Below are positions 44,785 to 54,125 of a stretch of DNA of 64,000 bases, piece by piece (within the stretch, counting starts at the first letter, position 1; each line of letters opens with the position of its first letter). The position numbers were made by a program, and so were the translations under genes. This stretch comes from Natribaculum breve (GTDB taxonomy: Archaea > Halobacteriota > Halobacteria > Halobacteriales > Natrialbaceae). The notes under the pieces were generated by a model, which worked only from the letters and a program-made list of their open reading frames with translations, was not told where the DNA came from and did no database searches. The DNA lies in the NCBI RefSeq assembly GCF_023008585.1, contig NZ_CP095390.1, forward strand, positions 2,294,001-2,358,000. The letters run 5' to 3'.

Positions 44785-45081
44785 ATGACGCTGGCAGACA
44801 GGATCGCGACGTTTCGCGACGTCGTCGAAGAGTGGCTCCGTGGGCTCTACCACGGGATGATCACTCATCCTGCATACGAGAAAATCGAGAAGGAAGCCGA
44901 AGACCTGGAAGACGCGTTCATGCTCGCCTGTTTCCCCGATGCCTTCGGCATTCCCAGCCCCGTCTCGTACTACACGGCGGAACTGCTGCCGTACCTCTCC
45001 GAGGAGTTCGAGGCCTGGGAACGCCGGATGTGGGACCGCGACTCGCTCGTCGAACGCAAGGGCCAGCAGTATCACTTCTGA
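44785..45081 (+). CDS. Conserved helical protein coupled to the Get3/ArsA gene
   Basis: 98 residues, mostly helical, with the aromatic-rich segment FPDAFGIPSPVSYYTAELLP. No known domain is recognised. Its TGA stop (45079-45081) overlaps the ATG of the next gene by one base, so they are translated together; it may work with the ATPase. Confidence 0.75.
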   Translation: MTLADRIATFRDVVEEWLRGLYHGMITHPAYEKIEKEAEDLEDAFMLACFPDAFGIPSPVSYYTAELLPYLSEEFEAWERRMWDRDSLVERKGQQYHF

Positions 45082-46064
45082 TGGCACGATTCGTCTTCTT
45101 CGGTGGCAAGGGCGGCGTCGGCAAGACGACCGTCTCGAGTGCGTACGCACTCGAGTGCGTCGACGCCGGTCTCGAGACGCTGCTCGTCTCGACCGACCCC
45201 GCCCACAGCACCTCCGACGTGTTCGACCAGCAGTTCGACGACGAACCCCGCCCCGTCGAGGGGTACGACGGCCTCTCGTTGATGGAGATCGACCCGGAAC
45301 AGGAGGTCCAGGATCACCTGATGGACCTCAAGCGCCAGCTGGGCTCGCAACTGAGCCCGGCGATGGTCAACGAGGTCGACGTCCAACTCGAGATGGCCCA
45401 CCAGACGCCGGGTGCCTACGAGGCTGCGCTGTTCGACCGCTTCGTCGAGGTGATGCGCGACGCCGACCCGTACGACCGGGTCGTCTTCGACACCTCGCCG
45501 ACGGGGAGTACGCTCCGCCTGCTCTCCCTGCCGGACCTCCTCGAGCGGTGGATCGAGCGGCTGATGCACAAACGCGAGCGAAGCATCGACCTCTTCGAGA
45601 AGGCCGCGATCGGTGATATGGAATCCCGCCGTATGATGGAGGGCGATCCGATCCTCGCGCGCCTCCAGGAACGCAAGGAACGCTTCGAGTTCGCCGGTGA
45701 GGTGCTCCGCGACGACGCCGCGTTTTACCTCGTGTTGAACCCCGACGAACTCTCGATCCGCGAGACCGAACGATCGGTCGAGACGCTCGCGGAGGCCGAC
45801 CTCCCCGTCGCGGGACTCGTCGTCAACCGGCTCACGCCCGAACCCGATCCGGACGAGGAGGGCCGTGGCGCACGATTCCTCCGCCAGCGCGTCCAGACCG
45901 AACGCGAGCGCCTGGAGCGGATCGACGCGGACTTCGACGTCCCCGTCGTGGCGACGATCGAGACGCGCGTCGAGGAGGTTCGCGGAACCATCCTCGACGA
46001 GGTCGCCGCCGAACTCGAGGTCGACGTCGCGCCGGCCGACGGCGTCGCCGAGTCGCGATCCTGA
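45081..46064 (+). CDS. arsA: Get3/ArsA-family ATPase
   Basis: 327 residues, a single ATPase module. The deviant Walker A is GGKGGVGKTT (8-17), the switch I is VSTDPAHSTSDVF, and switch II is FDTSPTGSTLRLL. The length and single module match archaeal Get3-type proteins that target tail-anchored membrane proteins. Although such genes are often named arsA, no arsenite genes are near and the Cys residues of ArsA are missing. It is coupled to the small helical gene upstream. Confidence 0.9.
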   Translation: MARFVFFGGKGGVGKTTVSSAYALECVDAGLETLLVSTDPAHSTSDVFDQQFDDEPRPVEGYDGLSLMEIDPEQEVQDHLMDLKRQLGSQLSPAMVNEVDVQLEMAHQTPGAYEAALFDRFVEVMRDADPYDRVVFDTSPTGSTLRLLSLPDLLERWIERLMHKRERSIDLFEKAAIGDMESRRMMEGDPILARLQERKERFEFAGEVLRDDAAFYLVLNPDELSIRETERSVETLAEADLPVAGLVVNRLTPEPDPDEEGRGARFLRQRVQTERERLERIDADFDVPVVATIETRVEEVRGTILDEVAAELEVDVAPADGVAESRS

Positions 46065-46183
46065 CCGGCGACGGCGACGGCGAGAATCCAGCGACTGTTA
46101 TGATTCTCACCACTTCTGGTTGGTAAAAATACGGAAAACTGGCCGAACTCCGATCGAATCACAACGATTCTTGAATACATTTA

Positions 46184-46221
46184 TAGTGTACCCGCCCCAG
46201 AAGTGTGACAGGGTAACACTA
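46184..46221. promoter_or_regulatory. Dyad between TATA box and start codon of cstA
   Basis: TAGTGTACCC (46184-46193) faces GGGTAACACTA (46211-46221): ten base pairs with one extra A. The right arm runs into the ATG at 46221. TTTATA at 46180-46185 overlaps the left arm, so transcription should start near 46208, which makes this a likely operator DNA site rather than an RNA hairpin. Confidence 0.6.
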
Positions 46222-48092
46222 TGGCAGGAGTAATCTGGATCGTTGCACTGGTGCTGGTGACGTTTTCCGTCGCGTACGTCGGGTACGGACGGTACCTCGC
46301 CGAGTTCGTCGACCTCGACGACTCGCGTGAGACACCGGCACACAAGTACCAGGACGGTCAGGAGTACGTTCCGGCGAAAAAGCCGGTTCTACTGGGGCAT
46401 CACTACTCGAGTATCGCTGGCGGCGCACCCATCGTCGGCCCGATCACGGCCGCGCTCGTCTGGGGCTGGGTGCCGGCCGTGCTGTGGGTCGCGATCGGAA
46501 ATCCGATCCTCGGCGCGGTCCACGACTTCATCTCGCTGTCGAGCAGCCTTCGTCACGAGGGGAAGTCGATCGGCTACATCATCGGCGAGTACGTGGGTGA
46601 GCGCGGCAAGAACATGCTGCTGTGGTTCGCGTTCCTGTTGATCATCCTCGTCGTGGCGGTGTTCGCACTCGTCATCGGCGTCGTGTTCAACGCCTATCCA
46701 CAGTCGGCGACCTCGAGTCTCATCTACGTCACGCTCGCGTTCGTGTTCGGGTTCTGGCTGTACCAGCTGAACCTGCCGTTCTCGGTCGGGACGGTGATCT
46801 TCGTCGTCGGCGTGTTCGCGTCGGTCTGGGTCGGCATCCAGTACCCGCTCGCGATCACGCCGGGCGAGTACCCCGAGGGAACGATCGTCCTGTTGAGCGG
46901 CGATCCGGCGTTCGTGCCGGCGCTGCTCGGTAGCGCCAACATCGGTGCCTGGGTCGTGACGATCCTCGTCTACGGTGCGCTGGCCAGCATCCTCCCGGTG
47001 TGGATGTTGCTCCAGCCGCGTGACTACCTGTCGTCGTTCTTGCTGTATACGGGCGTCGGCGGCGGATTGCTCGCGGTCATCGTCGGCACGTTCTTTACCG
47101 GCATGGACGCGACCCACCCGGATACCGGCGCACCGCTCGACTTCGAGATCGCGACCGGCGCCTGGTACGGCTTCTTCGGTCAGGGCGGCCCGCTCGCCGA
47201 GTCGCTGCCGCTCATGCCGCTTTTCCCGCTGCTTTTCGTCACGATCGCCTGCGGGACGATCAGCGGTTTCCACTCGCTGGTCTCGTCGGGGACGACGGCG
47301 AAGCAGCTAAACAGGGAGTCCGACGCCAAACTCATCGGGTACGGCGGAATGCTCGGTGAGGGGCTGCTCGCGGCGGTCGCACTCTCTACCGTCGTGATCG
47401 TCGCGCTGCCGGAGGCGACCGGCGGTATCGGCCTCGCGCTGCCCAACTTCGCGACGGGCGGCGGCGCGATCCTCACCGCCCTCGGCGTTCCGATGTCCTA
47501 CGGCGCGCCGTTTATGGCGCTCGTGCTCGCGAGCTTCCTGCTGACGAGCATGGACACCGCGGTTCGTCTCGGTCGGTACATGATGGAGGAGATCGTCGGC
47601 ACGCCGGAGACGACCGTCCAGGAGTACGCGGCCAACCAGTACGTCAACACGTCCGTCATCGCTATCGTGGCGTTCTTCCTGCTCGGAAGCGGCCGGTGGG
47701 AAGACCTCTGGACGCTGTTCGGCGGTGCGAACCAGCTGCTGGCGTCGCTCGCCCTGCTGACCGGCACCATCTGGATCGCCAACTGGGACGAGTCGAAACA
47801 GCTCATGTCCACCGGCGGCCCGATGGCGCTGATGGCGGTCATCACGCTCAGCGGCCTGACGTGGGTCGGCGTCTACCAGGTCATCGGCGGTCGACTCCTC
47901 GGCATCACCGCCGAGGCCGAGACGACGCTGCTCGGGCAGGTCTCCGCCGTCGTGCAGGTCGTCATCATCGCGACGCTCATCTTCCTCGCGCTGTCGCTGT
48001 TCAAGATCGGCTACGAGAACATCCAGACGGTCCGGGGAACCGGCGACGCGGTCGCCGCCGACGGCGGCGAACCCGGTCCGAACGACGACTAG
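46221..48092 (+). CDS. cstA: Carbon starvation protein CstA (peptide/pyruvate-type transporter)
   Basis: 623 residues with about 16 membrane helices. The N-terminal KYQDGQEYVPAKKPVLLGHHYSSIAGGAPIVGP is the family hallmark. CstA proteins import peptides or pyruvate and are induced by carbon starvation in bacteria. The gene has a strong TATA and dyad upstream (46184). A large loop near 590 and an acidic tail end the protein. Confidence 0.93.
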   Translation: MAGVIWIVALVLVTFSVAYVGYGRYLAEFVDLDDSRETPAHKYQDGQEYVPAKKPVLLGHHYSSIAGGAPIVGPITAALVWGWVPAVLWVAIGNPILGAVHDFISLSSSLRHEGKSIGYIIGEYVGERGKNMLLWFAFLLIILVVAVFALVIGVVFNAYPQSATSSLIYVTLAFVFGFWLYQLNLPFSVGTVIFVVGVFASVWVGIQYPLAITPGEYPEGTIVLLSGDPAFVPALLGSANIGAWVVTILVYGALASILPVWMLLQPRDYLSSFLLYTGVGGGLLAVIVGTFFTGMDATHPDTGAPLDFEIATGAWYGFFGQGGPLAESLPLMPLFPLLFVTIACGTISGFHSLVSSGTTAKQLNRESDAKLIGYGGMLGEGLLAAVALSTVVIVALPEATGGIGLALPNFATGGGAILTALGVPMSYGAPFMALVLASFLLTSMDTAVRLGRYMMEEIVGTPETTVQEYAANQYVNTSVIAIVAFFLLGSGRWEDLWTLFGGANQLLASLALLTGTIWIANWDESKQLMSTGGPMALMAVITLSGLTWVGVYQVIGGRLLGITAEAETTLLGQVSAVVQVVIIATLIFLALSLFKIGYENIQTVRGTGDAVAADGGEPGPNDD

Positions 48093-48097
48093 CGACG

Positions 48098-48715
48098 CTA
48101 CCGCCGTAACCGCCGGGCGATCGATCGGAGGACGCCCGGTTTTTCCGATTCTATCGGCTCCCAGAGTCGAAACGCCGCCTCGACGGTCGCTTCCTCGCTC
48201 GCGGCGAGTTCTTCGGTCTCGGGTGCGACGACGACGAGGTTGATCTCGTAGTGGCCGTGGAAGCCGTACTTCAGCATGTTCCGATCGCGGAACGACTCGA
48301 CGCGCTCGGCGACCTCGTCGGGAATCGTCGGCGCGATCACGACGAACGTAAAGTCCGTGCTGAAGTGTTCCTCGTCCGGGTCGATCCACTCGTCGGCGAG
48401 CTCGTGACCGAGGTCGACGAGCCGATCGAGCGTCGCGTCGTCGACGCGATCCGTGCGCGTGACGAACAGGTGCTCGTGTGCCTCGTGGTGGCCAAAGGAC
48501 AGCGCCGGGTGCAGGACGTGTTTCTGGCTGTGCAGTTCCATCCGGCCGTACATCGTAAACCGCTCGCCCGCGACCACCCGATCTTTCTCGAGGTCGTAGT
48601 TGTGAACGAGGCGGCCACAGACCCGCTCTACGTACTCGTCGTCCCACTCGGGCAGGTCGAGCTGCTCGCGGTCGGCGTCCGGGTCGCGGTCGGATTCCGG
48701 CGTCGAGTCGCTCAT
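48098..48715 (-). CDS. Conserved haloarchaeal protein, unknown function
   Basis: 205 residues, acidic, His-rich in places (SFGHHEAHEHLFVTRTD and FHGHYEINLVV), with an alpha/beta pattern and no membrane segment. The N-terminal 15 residues are disordered. No known family is recognised by me. The ATG at 48715 overlaps the stop of a 38-codon minus-strand reading frame by four bases, suggesting coupling. Confidence 0.75.
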   Translation of the reverse strand: MSDSTPESDRDPDADREQLDLPEWDDEYVERVCGRLVHNYDLEKDRVVAGERFTMYGRMELHSQKHVLHPALSFGHHEAHEHLFVTRTDRVDDATLDRLVDLGHELADEWIDPDEEHFSTDFTFVVIAPTIPDEVAERVESFRDRNMLKYGFHGHYEINLVVVAPETEELAASEEATVEAAFRLWEPIESEKPGVLRSIARRLRR

Positions 48716-48828
48716 GAGTCGCTGTCGGCCCGTCCCTCGAGTCGCGTCGCTTCGCCGAGCGACCGCGCGCTCGTCCGGTACTCGCGCGTCGAGTCTGTCG
48801 CCGTCGGATCGCTCGCGTCGTCGTTCAT
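48712..48828 (-). CDS. Candidate small leaderless coding region, 38 codons
   Basis: Reads MNDDASDPTATDSTREYRTS and continues to a TGA that overlaps the next gene's ATG (ATGA). The minus-strand TTTATA-like box at about 48854-48859 lies about 26-29 bases before the ATG at 48828, the distance expected of a leaderless message. The composition (acidic, Ser/Thr/Arg) is halophile-like. Too short to be sure; it could also be a leader of the downstream gene. Confidence 0.4.
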   Translation of the reverse strand: MNDDASDPTATDSTREYRTSARSLGEATRLEGRADSDS

Positions 48829-48908
48829 GCCCGTACTCAGCGACTGGATCGATTTATATCCACTGTCGAGTCCGAACCTTCTTTCCGATCGAACCCGTAG
48901 GAACGATC

Positions 48909-49127
48909 ATGGCGGATAGAACCGAGGCCTGCGGCCGGTGCAGCGTCACGACCGTCGTCGACGCTGTCGACGATGGCGACGACGAGGGCGGCCGAAACCC
49001 CTTCGACGGCGAGCGGATCGAACTTCGCGAGGAGACGATGCGCCGGACCGCGTTCGTCGCCGTCTGGCTGGGCCGGCTCAAGCGCCGGCTCGACGAGACC
49101 GTCTTCTCGCTCGTCTACGGCCGGTAA
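48909..49127 (+). CDS. Small protein with a Cys pair
   Basis: 72 residues. The N-terminus has CGRC (residues 8-11), a single CxxC, then an acidic stretch and a basic helical C-terminus (WLGRLKRRLDETVFSLVYGR). No family is recognised. It is divergent from the gene pair at 48098-48828 and about 55 bp from the shared TATA region. Confidence 0.6.
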   Translation: MADRTEACGRCSVTTVVDAVDDGDDEGGRNPFDGERIELREETMRRTAFVAVWLGRLKRRLDETVFSLVYGR

Positions 49128-49300
49128 TCGGCTGTTTTCGTCCTCGAGCCGTCGAAGCGACCGCGTCCACCTCGAGCGACTGCCGACGGCCGTGGCGACA
49201 ACGTCGAAATTCGTCGTTCGAAATCGTCGTAACGGTTGTGCCGCTTTATTCGACCGATCGCCGTAGCACTCCTCGCCCCATCCAGCGGGCAGTGGTCGTC

Positions 49301-49897
49301 ATGAGTCAACAGCACCAGCCAGGTCAGCAGCAGTCGATGGAACGTGAGTACGGTCAGCAGCCGACGCGGCGCGGGTCGACGGGGCAGTCGACACAGCAAC
49401 AGCAGATGGGCGGCCAACGGCCCGGCCAGCGAACGGGCGGTCGACAGTCCATCGCGCAGTTCGAAGACCACCTCTCGAACGAGCTTCGCATCGCCCTCGA
49501 GGACCTGAACCACGTGGCCCACGTCGCCGAGTGGTGTGCGAGAGAGTGTGCCACGGCGGGGCCACAGCTGGCCGATTGCGCCCGAATCTGCCACGACGTC
49601 TCCGAACTGGCCGAGATCAACGAACGATTTATCGCGCGCGATTCGCCGTTCGGTCCCGAACTCGCGGACCTGTTCGTGCGCACCGCGATCGAGGGCCTGC
49701 CCGAACTCGAGCAACACGGGCACCAGCACCCGCACATCACCGAGACGATCTCGGCGATCGACCGCGCGATCGACTCCTGCGAGACGGTGTTACAGACCGT
49801 CGGGCAAGGCGCACAGATGGCGGGCACACAGCAGATGCAGGAGACGCAGATGACCGGCGGCCAGCAGGTGCAAGGTTCCGGCCAGCAGTTCTACTGA
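49301..49897 (+). CDS. Gln-rich protein with a four-helix Cys/His domain
   Basis: 198 residues. The first 50 and last 30 residues are low-complexity Gln, Gly, Arg, Met and Thr. Between them a helical domain (about 50-165) has cysteines in WCARECATAGPQLADCARIC, a spaced pattern like the DUF326 four-helix copper-binding proteins, plus QHGHQHPH and a late Cys. It may bind copper or act as a ferritin-like scaffold. The ATG at 49301 begins MSQQHQPGQQQ. Confidence 0.7.
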   Translation: MSQQHQPGQQQSMEREYGQQPTRRGSTGQSTQQQQMGGQRPGQRTGGRQSIAQFEDHLSNELRIALEDLNHVAHVAEWCARECATAGPQLADCARICHDVSELAEINERFIARDSPFGPELADLFVRTAIEGLPELEQHGHQHPHITETISAIDRAIDSCETVLQTVGQGAQMAGTQQMQETQMTGGQQVQGSGQQFY

Positions 49898-49968
49898 GGC
49901 GGTATCCCTCATTTTTGAGGCGTCGGAGAAGTTTATACCGGCCGACCGCATACCACCCGACCAGCCGA

Positions 49969-50688
49969 ATGGAAGAGAGCATCTCGGGATTCAAGGTTCG
50001 CGGTGACTGGGGCGACGTCGTCGAGCACGGCGAGCGGATCACGCGTGCGCTCCGAGACAACGGCGTCGACGACCCAGATGCAGCCCACGACGCCCGGTTC
50101 GCCCGTGCGTTCGAGGAGTGGGAAGAGTGGCGTCCCAAGTCCCACGAAACGCTCGACGCCGACGTAAGCGAGAAGACGGCCGAGCAGGCCAGCGTCGAGG
50201 AAGGCAAAGGCGAGAAAGCCGGCAAAGAGCCCGACGAGGACATCAAGACCGCAGGCGAGAAGCTCTCGGAGTCCTACGAGGCCCTCGAGGAGGACGACGC
50301 CGAAGGTGCCGTCGGCAAGTGGTCGGAGTCGATCGACTACGTCGCACGCGCGGCGGACTCGGCCGGCCGCAAGGCGCTGCGGCGCGTCGAGGACACGGTC
50401 TACCAGCGCGTGATGACGCAACTGGCACCGTACTACTTCGACAACGAACTCGTCAGCGCCAACATCCAGCAGTCCGGCCGCGGGAACGGCGAGGAGTTCG
50501 TCTTCGAGGTGAACGTCAACGACGACGACCTCAAAGAGGAGGTCTCGGATAAACTCGCCGAGTACGAAGACGAGATCGACCGCTGGCACATCGAGGTCGA
50601 GAAAGACACCGAGGCCGCCGAAGCGATCGAGGGTGCCGAGCCCCCGCCGGAGTCCGAGGACAACTCGAAGGCGACGCGAAACGGATGA
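49969..50688 (+). CDS. DUF5828-like acidic haloarchaeal protein
   Basis: 239 residues, very acidic (E/K/D), no membrane segment. A helical N-terminal half, a Lys/Glu linker (EEGKGEKAGKEPDED) and a C-terminal alpha/beta domain (FVFEVNVNDDDLKEEVSDKL) are visible. I believe it is the halophile family DUF5828 but am unsure. A TTTATACC box at 49933 lies about 35 bases before the ATG at 49969. The PiT gene follows after 63 bp on the same strand. Confidence 0.72.
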   Translation: MEESISGFKVRGDWGDVVEHGERITRALRDNGVDDPDAAHDARFARAFEEWEEWRPKSHETLDADVSEKTAEQASVEEGKGEKAGKEPDEDIKTAGEKLSESYEALEEDDAEGAVGKWSESIDYVARAADSAGRKALRRVEDTVYQRVMTQLAPYYFDNELVSANIQQSGRGNGEEFVFEVNVNDDDLKEEVSDKLAEYEDEIDRWHIEVEKDTEAAEAIEGAEPPPESEDNSKATRNG

Positions 50689-50751
50689 CGGTCGTCGATC
50701 GCGGCGACAGGTCGGCACACACTTGTAGGGGCCGCAAGTAGCCACCCGTAG

Positions 50752-51942
50752 ATGGTCGACGTCGCGACGCTCGGAACGTTCGCCGTTGCCTCGATAGCGA
50801 GTCTCTTTATGGCCTGGTCGATCGGGGCCGGCTCGAGCGGGTCGACGCCGTTCGCCCCCGCAGTCGGCGCGAACGCGATTTCGGTGATGCGGGCCGGGTT
50901 CTTCGTCGGCATCCTCGGCTTCGCGGGCGCGGTCCTGCAGGGAGCGAACGTCTCAGAGGCGGTCGGACAGGAACTGATCGGTGGCGTGACGCTGTCGCCT
51001 ATCGCCGCCACGATCGGGCTGACGATCGCCGCGATCCTGGTCGCGACCGGCGTCTTCGCGGGGTATCCGATCGCGACGGCGTTTACCGTCACGGGTGCCG
51101 TGATCGGCGTCGGGCTGGCGATGGGTGGCGATCCCGCGTGGGCGAAGTACCAGGAGATCGCCACCCTCTGGGTGTTGACGCCGTTTGTCGGCGGGGGAAT
51201 CGCCTACTCTATCGCCCGCCTCCTGCGAATCGAACCCGTCCCGGAACGGTACCTGATCCTCGCATTCGCCGCAGTCGTCGGCGTACTCGTCGCGAACGTC
51301 GAGTTCGCCGTGCTCGGCCCCGAGGGAAGCAGTGCGTCGATCGCGGTCGCGGCGAGCGACGCGCTTCCAGGCTCGCAGACGGTCGGCGTGATCGCCGTGA
51401 CGGCGCTCGTGGCCGCGATCTGGGCGTTCCTCCTCGCGGTCGACCTCCGGCGGGACGTCGAGGCCGGGGAGCGACACTTCCTGCTCGTCCTCGGGGCGCT
51501 GGTCGCCTTCTCGGCCGGCGGGAGTCAGGTCGGCCTGGCGATCGGCCCGCTGATCCCGCTGTCGACCGACCTCGAGTTGCCGCTTCTCGCCTTGCTCGTC
51601 GGCGGCGGGTTCGGTCTGCTCGTCGGCTCGTGGACCGGTGCACCGCGGATGATCAAGGCGATCGCACAGGACTACTCCTCGCTGGGTCCGCGCCGATCGA
51701 TCGCCGCGCTCATCCCCTCCTTCGCGATCGCCCAGACCGCCGTCCTCTACGGCATTCCCGTCTCGTTCAACGAGATCATCGTCAGCGCGATCATCGGCAG
51801 CGGATACGCCGCGTCGGACGTCGGCGGCGGCGTCAGCGCCCGCAAGATGGGCTACACCGTACTCGCGTGGGTGCTCTCGCTCGCGCTCTCGCTCGGCGTC
51901 GGCTACGCGGGCTATACGGCCGTCGACGCTCTGCTGTTCTGA
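50752..51942 (+). CDS. PiT-family permease, third and divergent paralog
   Basis: 396 residues, about ten helices in two halves. The first-half motif is GAGSSGSTPFAPAVGANAISV and the second-half one SAGGSQVGLAIGPLIPLST, both deviating from the usual GANDxANxxxP. The protein is related to the pair at 23436 and 24700 but not close. It could carry phosphate or sulfate. The overall fold pattern supports the PiT assignment more than the exact residues. Confidence 0.8.
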   Translation: MVDVATLGTFAVASIASLFMAWSIGAGSSGSTPFAPAVGANAISVMRAGFFVGILGFAGAVLQGANVSEAVGQELIGGVTLSPIAATIGLTIAAILVATGVFAGYPIATAFTVTGAVIGVGLAMGGDPAWAKYQEIATLWVLTPFVGGGIAYSIARLLRIEPVPERYLILAFAAVVGVLVANVEFAVLGPEGSSASIAVAASDALPGSQTVGVIAVTALVAAIWAFLLAVDLRRDVEAGERHFLLVLGALVAFSAGGSQVGLAIGPLIPLSTDLELPLLALLVGGGFGLLVGSWTGAPRMIKAIAQDYSSLGPRRSIAALIPSFAIAQTAVLYGIPVSFNEIIVSAIIGSGYAASDVGGGVSARKMGYTVLAWVLSLALSLGVGYAGYTAVDALLF

Positions 51943-51996
51943 CCGTCGGCCGACGAGACCGAACCGACTTTACCCGGTGGGATGCCAGGTTGCCCC

Positions 51997-52647
51997 ATGG
52001 GAAACTCCCGAACGGTTCAGTGGCGACGTGACGCCTCGAACTCCCGGACCGTTCGCGTGCTGTGGGCACTCGGAACCGGCACCTTCCTCGCTGCGATCGT
52101 CCTCATCGTCGCCGCGCGGCTGTTCTTGCTGCTCGGACGGACCGAATCCGTCGTCGTGGCCACGCTCGTCGCGGTCGCGATCGTCGCCGTCGCGGCCGTC
52201 AACCGAACCACGGGCCGCCTCGAGTTCCTGCGCCGACGGCTTCCGTTCTCGAACTCCGGCGGTGGACTCGACCGCGTCCGGGATTCGACGATCGGTGCGG
52301 TCGTGATGGCGGTGGTCGTCCTCGTCCTCGCTCGCGGCGTCGGCGGTGGCCTCGGTCACGGCCTCGCAGCACTGACGATTCCGTTCGCGTTCGTCGCGAT
52401 CGTCCTCGCGACCGCCCTCGAGTCGGTCGGCGAACTCGACCGGGAGGGGCGACGCCTCCGGCTCTACGACCCCGAGGAAGTCGTCGACCTCGAGCTCGTC
52501 GACGACGTCTCCGTCCGCCGTTTCGGCGACACGGCGTTGCTCTCGCTCGAGTACGCCCAGCCCGACGGCACGTACGTGCCGGGGCCGCGACGACTCGTCG
52601 TTCCTGCTGCGGTCGCACGCGAACTGCAGGCGCTCGTCCCCGAGTGA
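51997..52647 (+). CDS. Membrane protein with C-terminal cytoplasmic domain
   Basis: 216 residues with about four membrane helices (about 22-46, 50-68, 96-112, 116-135) and a soluble C-terminal domain of about 75 residues (LYDPEEVVDLELVDDVSVRR). No motif is recognised. The ATG at 51997 was taken over the upstream one at 51982, which would add MPGCP. Confidence 0.68.
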   Translation: MGNSRTVQWRRDASNSRTVRVLWALGTGTFLAAIVLIVAARLFLLLGRTESVVVATLVAVAIVAVAAVNRTTGRLEFLRRRLPFSNSGGGLDRVRDSTIGAVVMAVVVLVLARGVGGGLGHGLAALTIPFAFVAIVLATALESVGELDREGRRLRLYDPEEVVDLELVDDVSVRRFGDTALLSLEYAQPDGTYVPGPRRLVVPAAVARELQALVPE

Positions 52648-52650
52648 TAA

Positions 52651-54021
52651 CTACTCTTCGCCGGCGTCGTCGCCGTTCCCGGTCACCGTCTGCTGCTCGA
52701 GTTTCGTCAACCGTGCGCGCATGATTCGGGTGTTCTCGACTTCTTCGACGGTGATGCGGACGCCGTCGTAGGTGATCTCCTCGCCCTCTTCGACGAGCCG
52801 CCCCGCACGGTTGAAGATGAACCCGGCGATCGTCTCGAACTCCTCGCCTTCGGGGAGGTCGATCTCGAGGGCCTCGTTGACGTCCTCGATGTTGACCTCG
52901 CCGCGGACGATGACGGTGTCCTCGTCGATCTCCTCGATGGGCTCTTCCTCGCCGCCCTCCAGGATCTCACCGACGATCTCCTCGATCATGTCCTCCATCG
53001 TCACCAGCCCCTCGGTGGTGCCGAACTCGTCGATGACGATCACCATGTGCATCCGGTTTTCCCGCATCTCGGTGAGCAACTCGTCGACGTTTTTCGACTC
53101 GGGGACGTGCAGCGTCGGCTGGATGAGGTCCTCGAGTTCGAGGTCCTGAGTCTCGCCGTAGTTGAGATCGCGCACGAGGTCGCGGATGTGGACGACCCCC
53201 TGGACGTTGTCGAGGCTGCCCTCGTAGACGGGGATGCGGGCGTGGCCGCTCTGGATACAGGTCTCGATCGCCTCGTCGATGGTGGCGTCTTTCGGCACCG
53301 CCGTCATGTCCAGTCGCGGCGTCATCACCTCCTTGACGATGCTGTTGTTGAACCGGAAGATGCGCTGTAGCATCTCGTGTTCTTCCTCCTCGAGGACGCC
53401 CTCGCGCTCGCCCGTCTCGATCATGTCCTGGATCTCGTCGCGGGTGACGTACGGCGTCTCGATCGCGCTCGTCGAGCCTGTGAGCCGGTTTATCTGCCTC
53501 GTGAGGTGATCGAACAGCACGATGAGCGGATAGAGGAGGTACTCGGTCGCCTTCAGCGGCCTGGCGACCCGTAGCGCCCACGACTCGGTGTTCTCGACGG
53601 CGTAGGACTTTGGTGCGCTCTCGCCGAACAGCAAGACGATCGCGGTGACGCCGAAGGTCGCGAGGAGGACGCCGAGTAGCCCGCCGAAGTAGATGCTCAG
53701 GATCGCCGTCGCGATCGAAGACGTCGCGATGTTGACGAGGTTGTTCCCGACCAGAATCGTCACCAGCAGGCGGTGGGGATCGTCCTTGAGCGATTTGACC
53801 CGCTTTGCGCCCACGACGCCCTCCTCGACCATCCCCTCGATACGGTGTTTCGGCAGCGAGAACATCGCGATCTCAGACGAAGAGAAAAACCCCGAGAGCG
53901 CGATCAGCACGGCCACCACTATCACTCCCGCGATCGTCACCGTCGACTGGGTGACCTCGAATCCCGTTCCGGGGATCGTGTACGCGGCCAACGTCGCCTC
54001 GAGGAGCGAAGACTGCAGCAT
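52651..54021 (-). CDS. CNNM/CorC (HlyC/CorC)-family transporter-associated protein with CBS pair
   Basis: 456 residues. An N-terminal DUF21/CNNM domain of about four helices (about 20-190), two CBS domains (about 200-335) and a C-terminal CorC_HlyC domain of about 80 residues (DEDTVIVRGEVNIEDVNEAL) are in the usual order. These proteins take part in magnesium or cobalt efflux or in divalent-cation balance. A GTG at 54042 would add 7 residues; the ATG at 54021 is closer to a TTAAT-like box near 54051-54058. Confidence 0.87.
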   Translation of the reverse strand: MLQSSLLEATLAAYTIPGTGFEVTQSTVTIAGVIVVAVLIALSGFFSSSEIAMFSLPKHRIEGMVEEGVVGAKRVKSLKDDPHRLLVTILVGNNLVNIATSSIATAILSIYFGGLLGVLLATFGVTAIVLLFGESAPKSYAVENTESWALRVARPLKATEYLLYPLIVLFDHLTRQINRLTGSTSAIETPYVTRDEIQDMIETGEREGVLEEEEHEMLQRIFRFNNSIVKEVMTPRLDMTAVPKDATIDEAIETCIQSGHARIPVYEGSLDNVQGVVHIRDLVRDLNYGETQDLELEDLIQPTLHVPESKNVDELLTEMRENRMHMVIVIDEFGTTEGLVTMEDMIEEIVGEILEGGEEEPIEEIDEDTVIVRGEVNIEDVNEALEIDLPEGEEFETIAGFIFNRAGRLVEEGEEITYDGVRITVEEVENTRIMRARLTKLEQQTVTGNGDDAGEE

Positions 54022-54125
54022 TGACTGCACGACGTTTGTCACCCTGCCGATTAACGTTTTCCGCTTTTCGTGCTCCAGATGCCGACGACGACACGTTTAC
54101 CCGACCGCTTTTCGAACGAACGGGT

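Noticed and set aside
45081..46064. Arsenite-efflux ATPase function
   Set aside because: The protein has one ATPase module, lacks the ArsA metal-binding cysteines and has no ars neighbours, so a Get3-type role is more likely.
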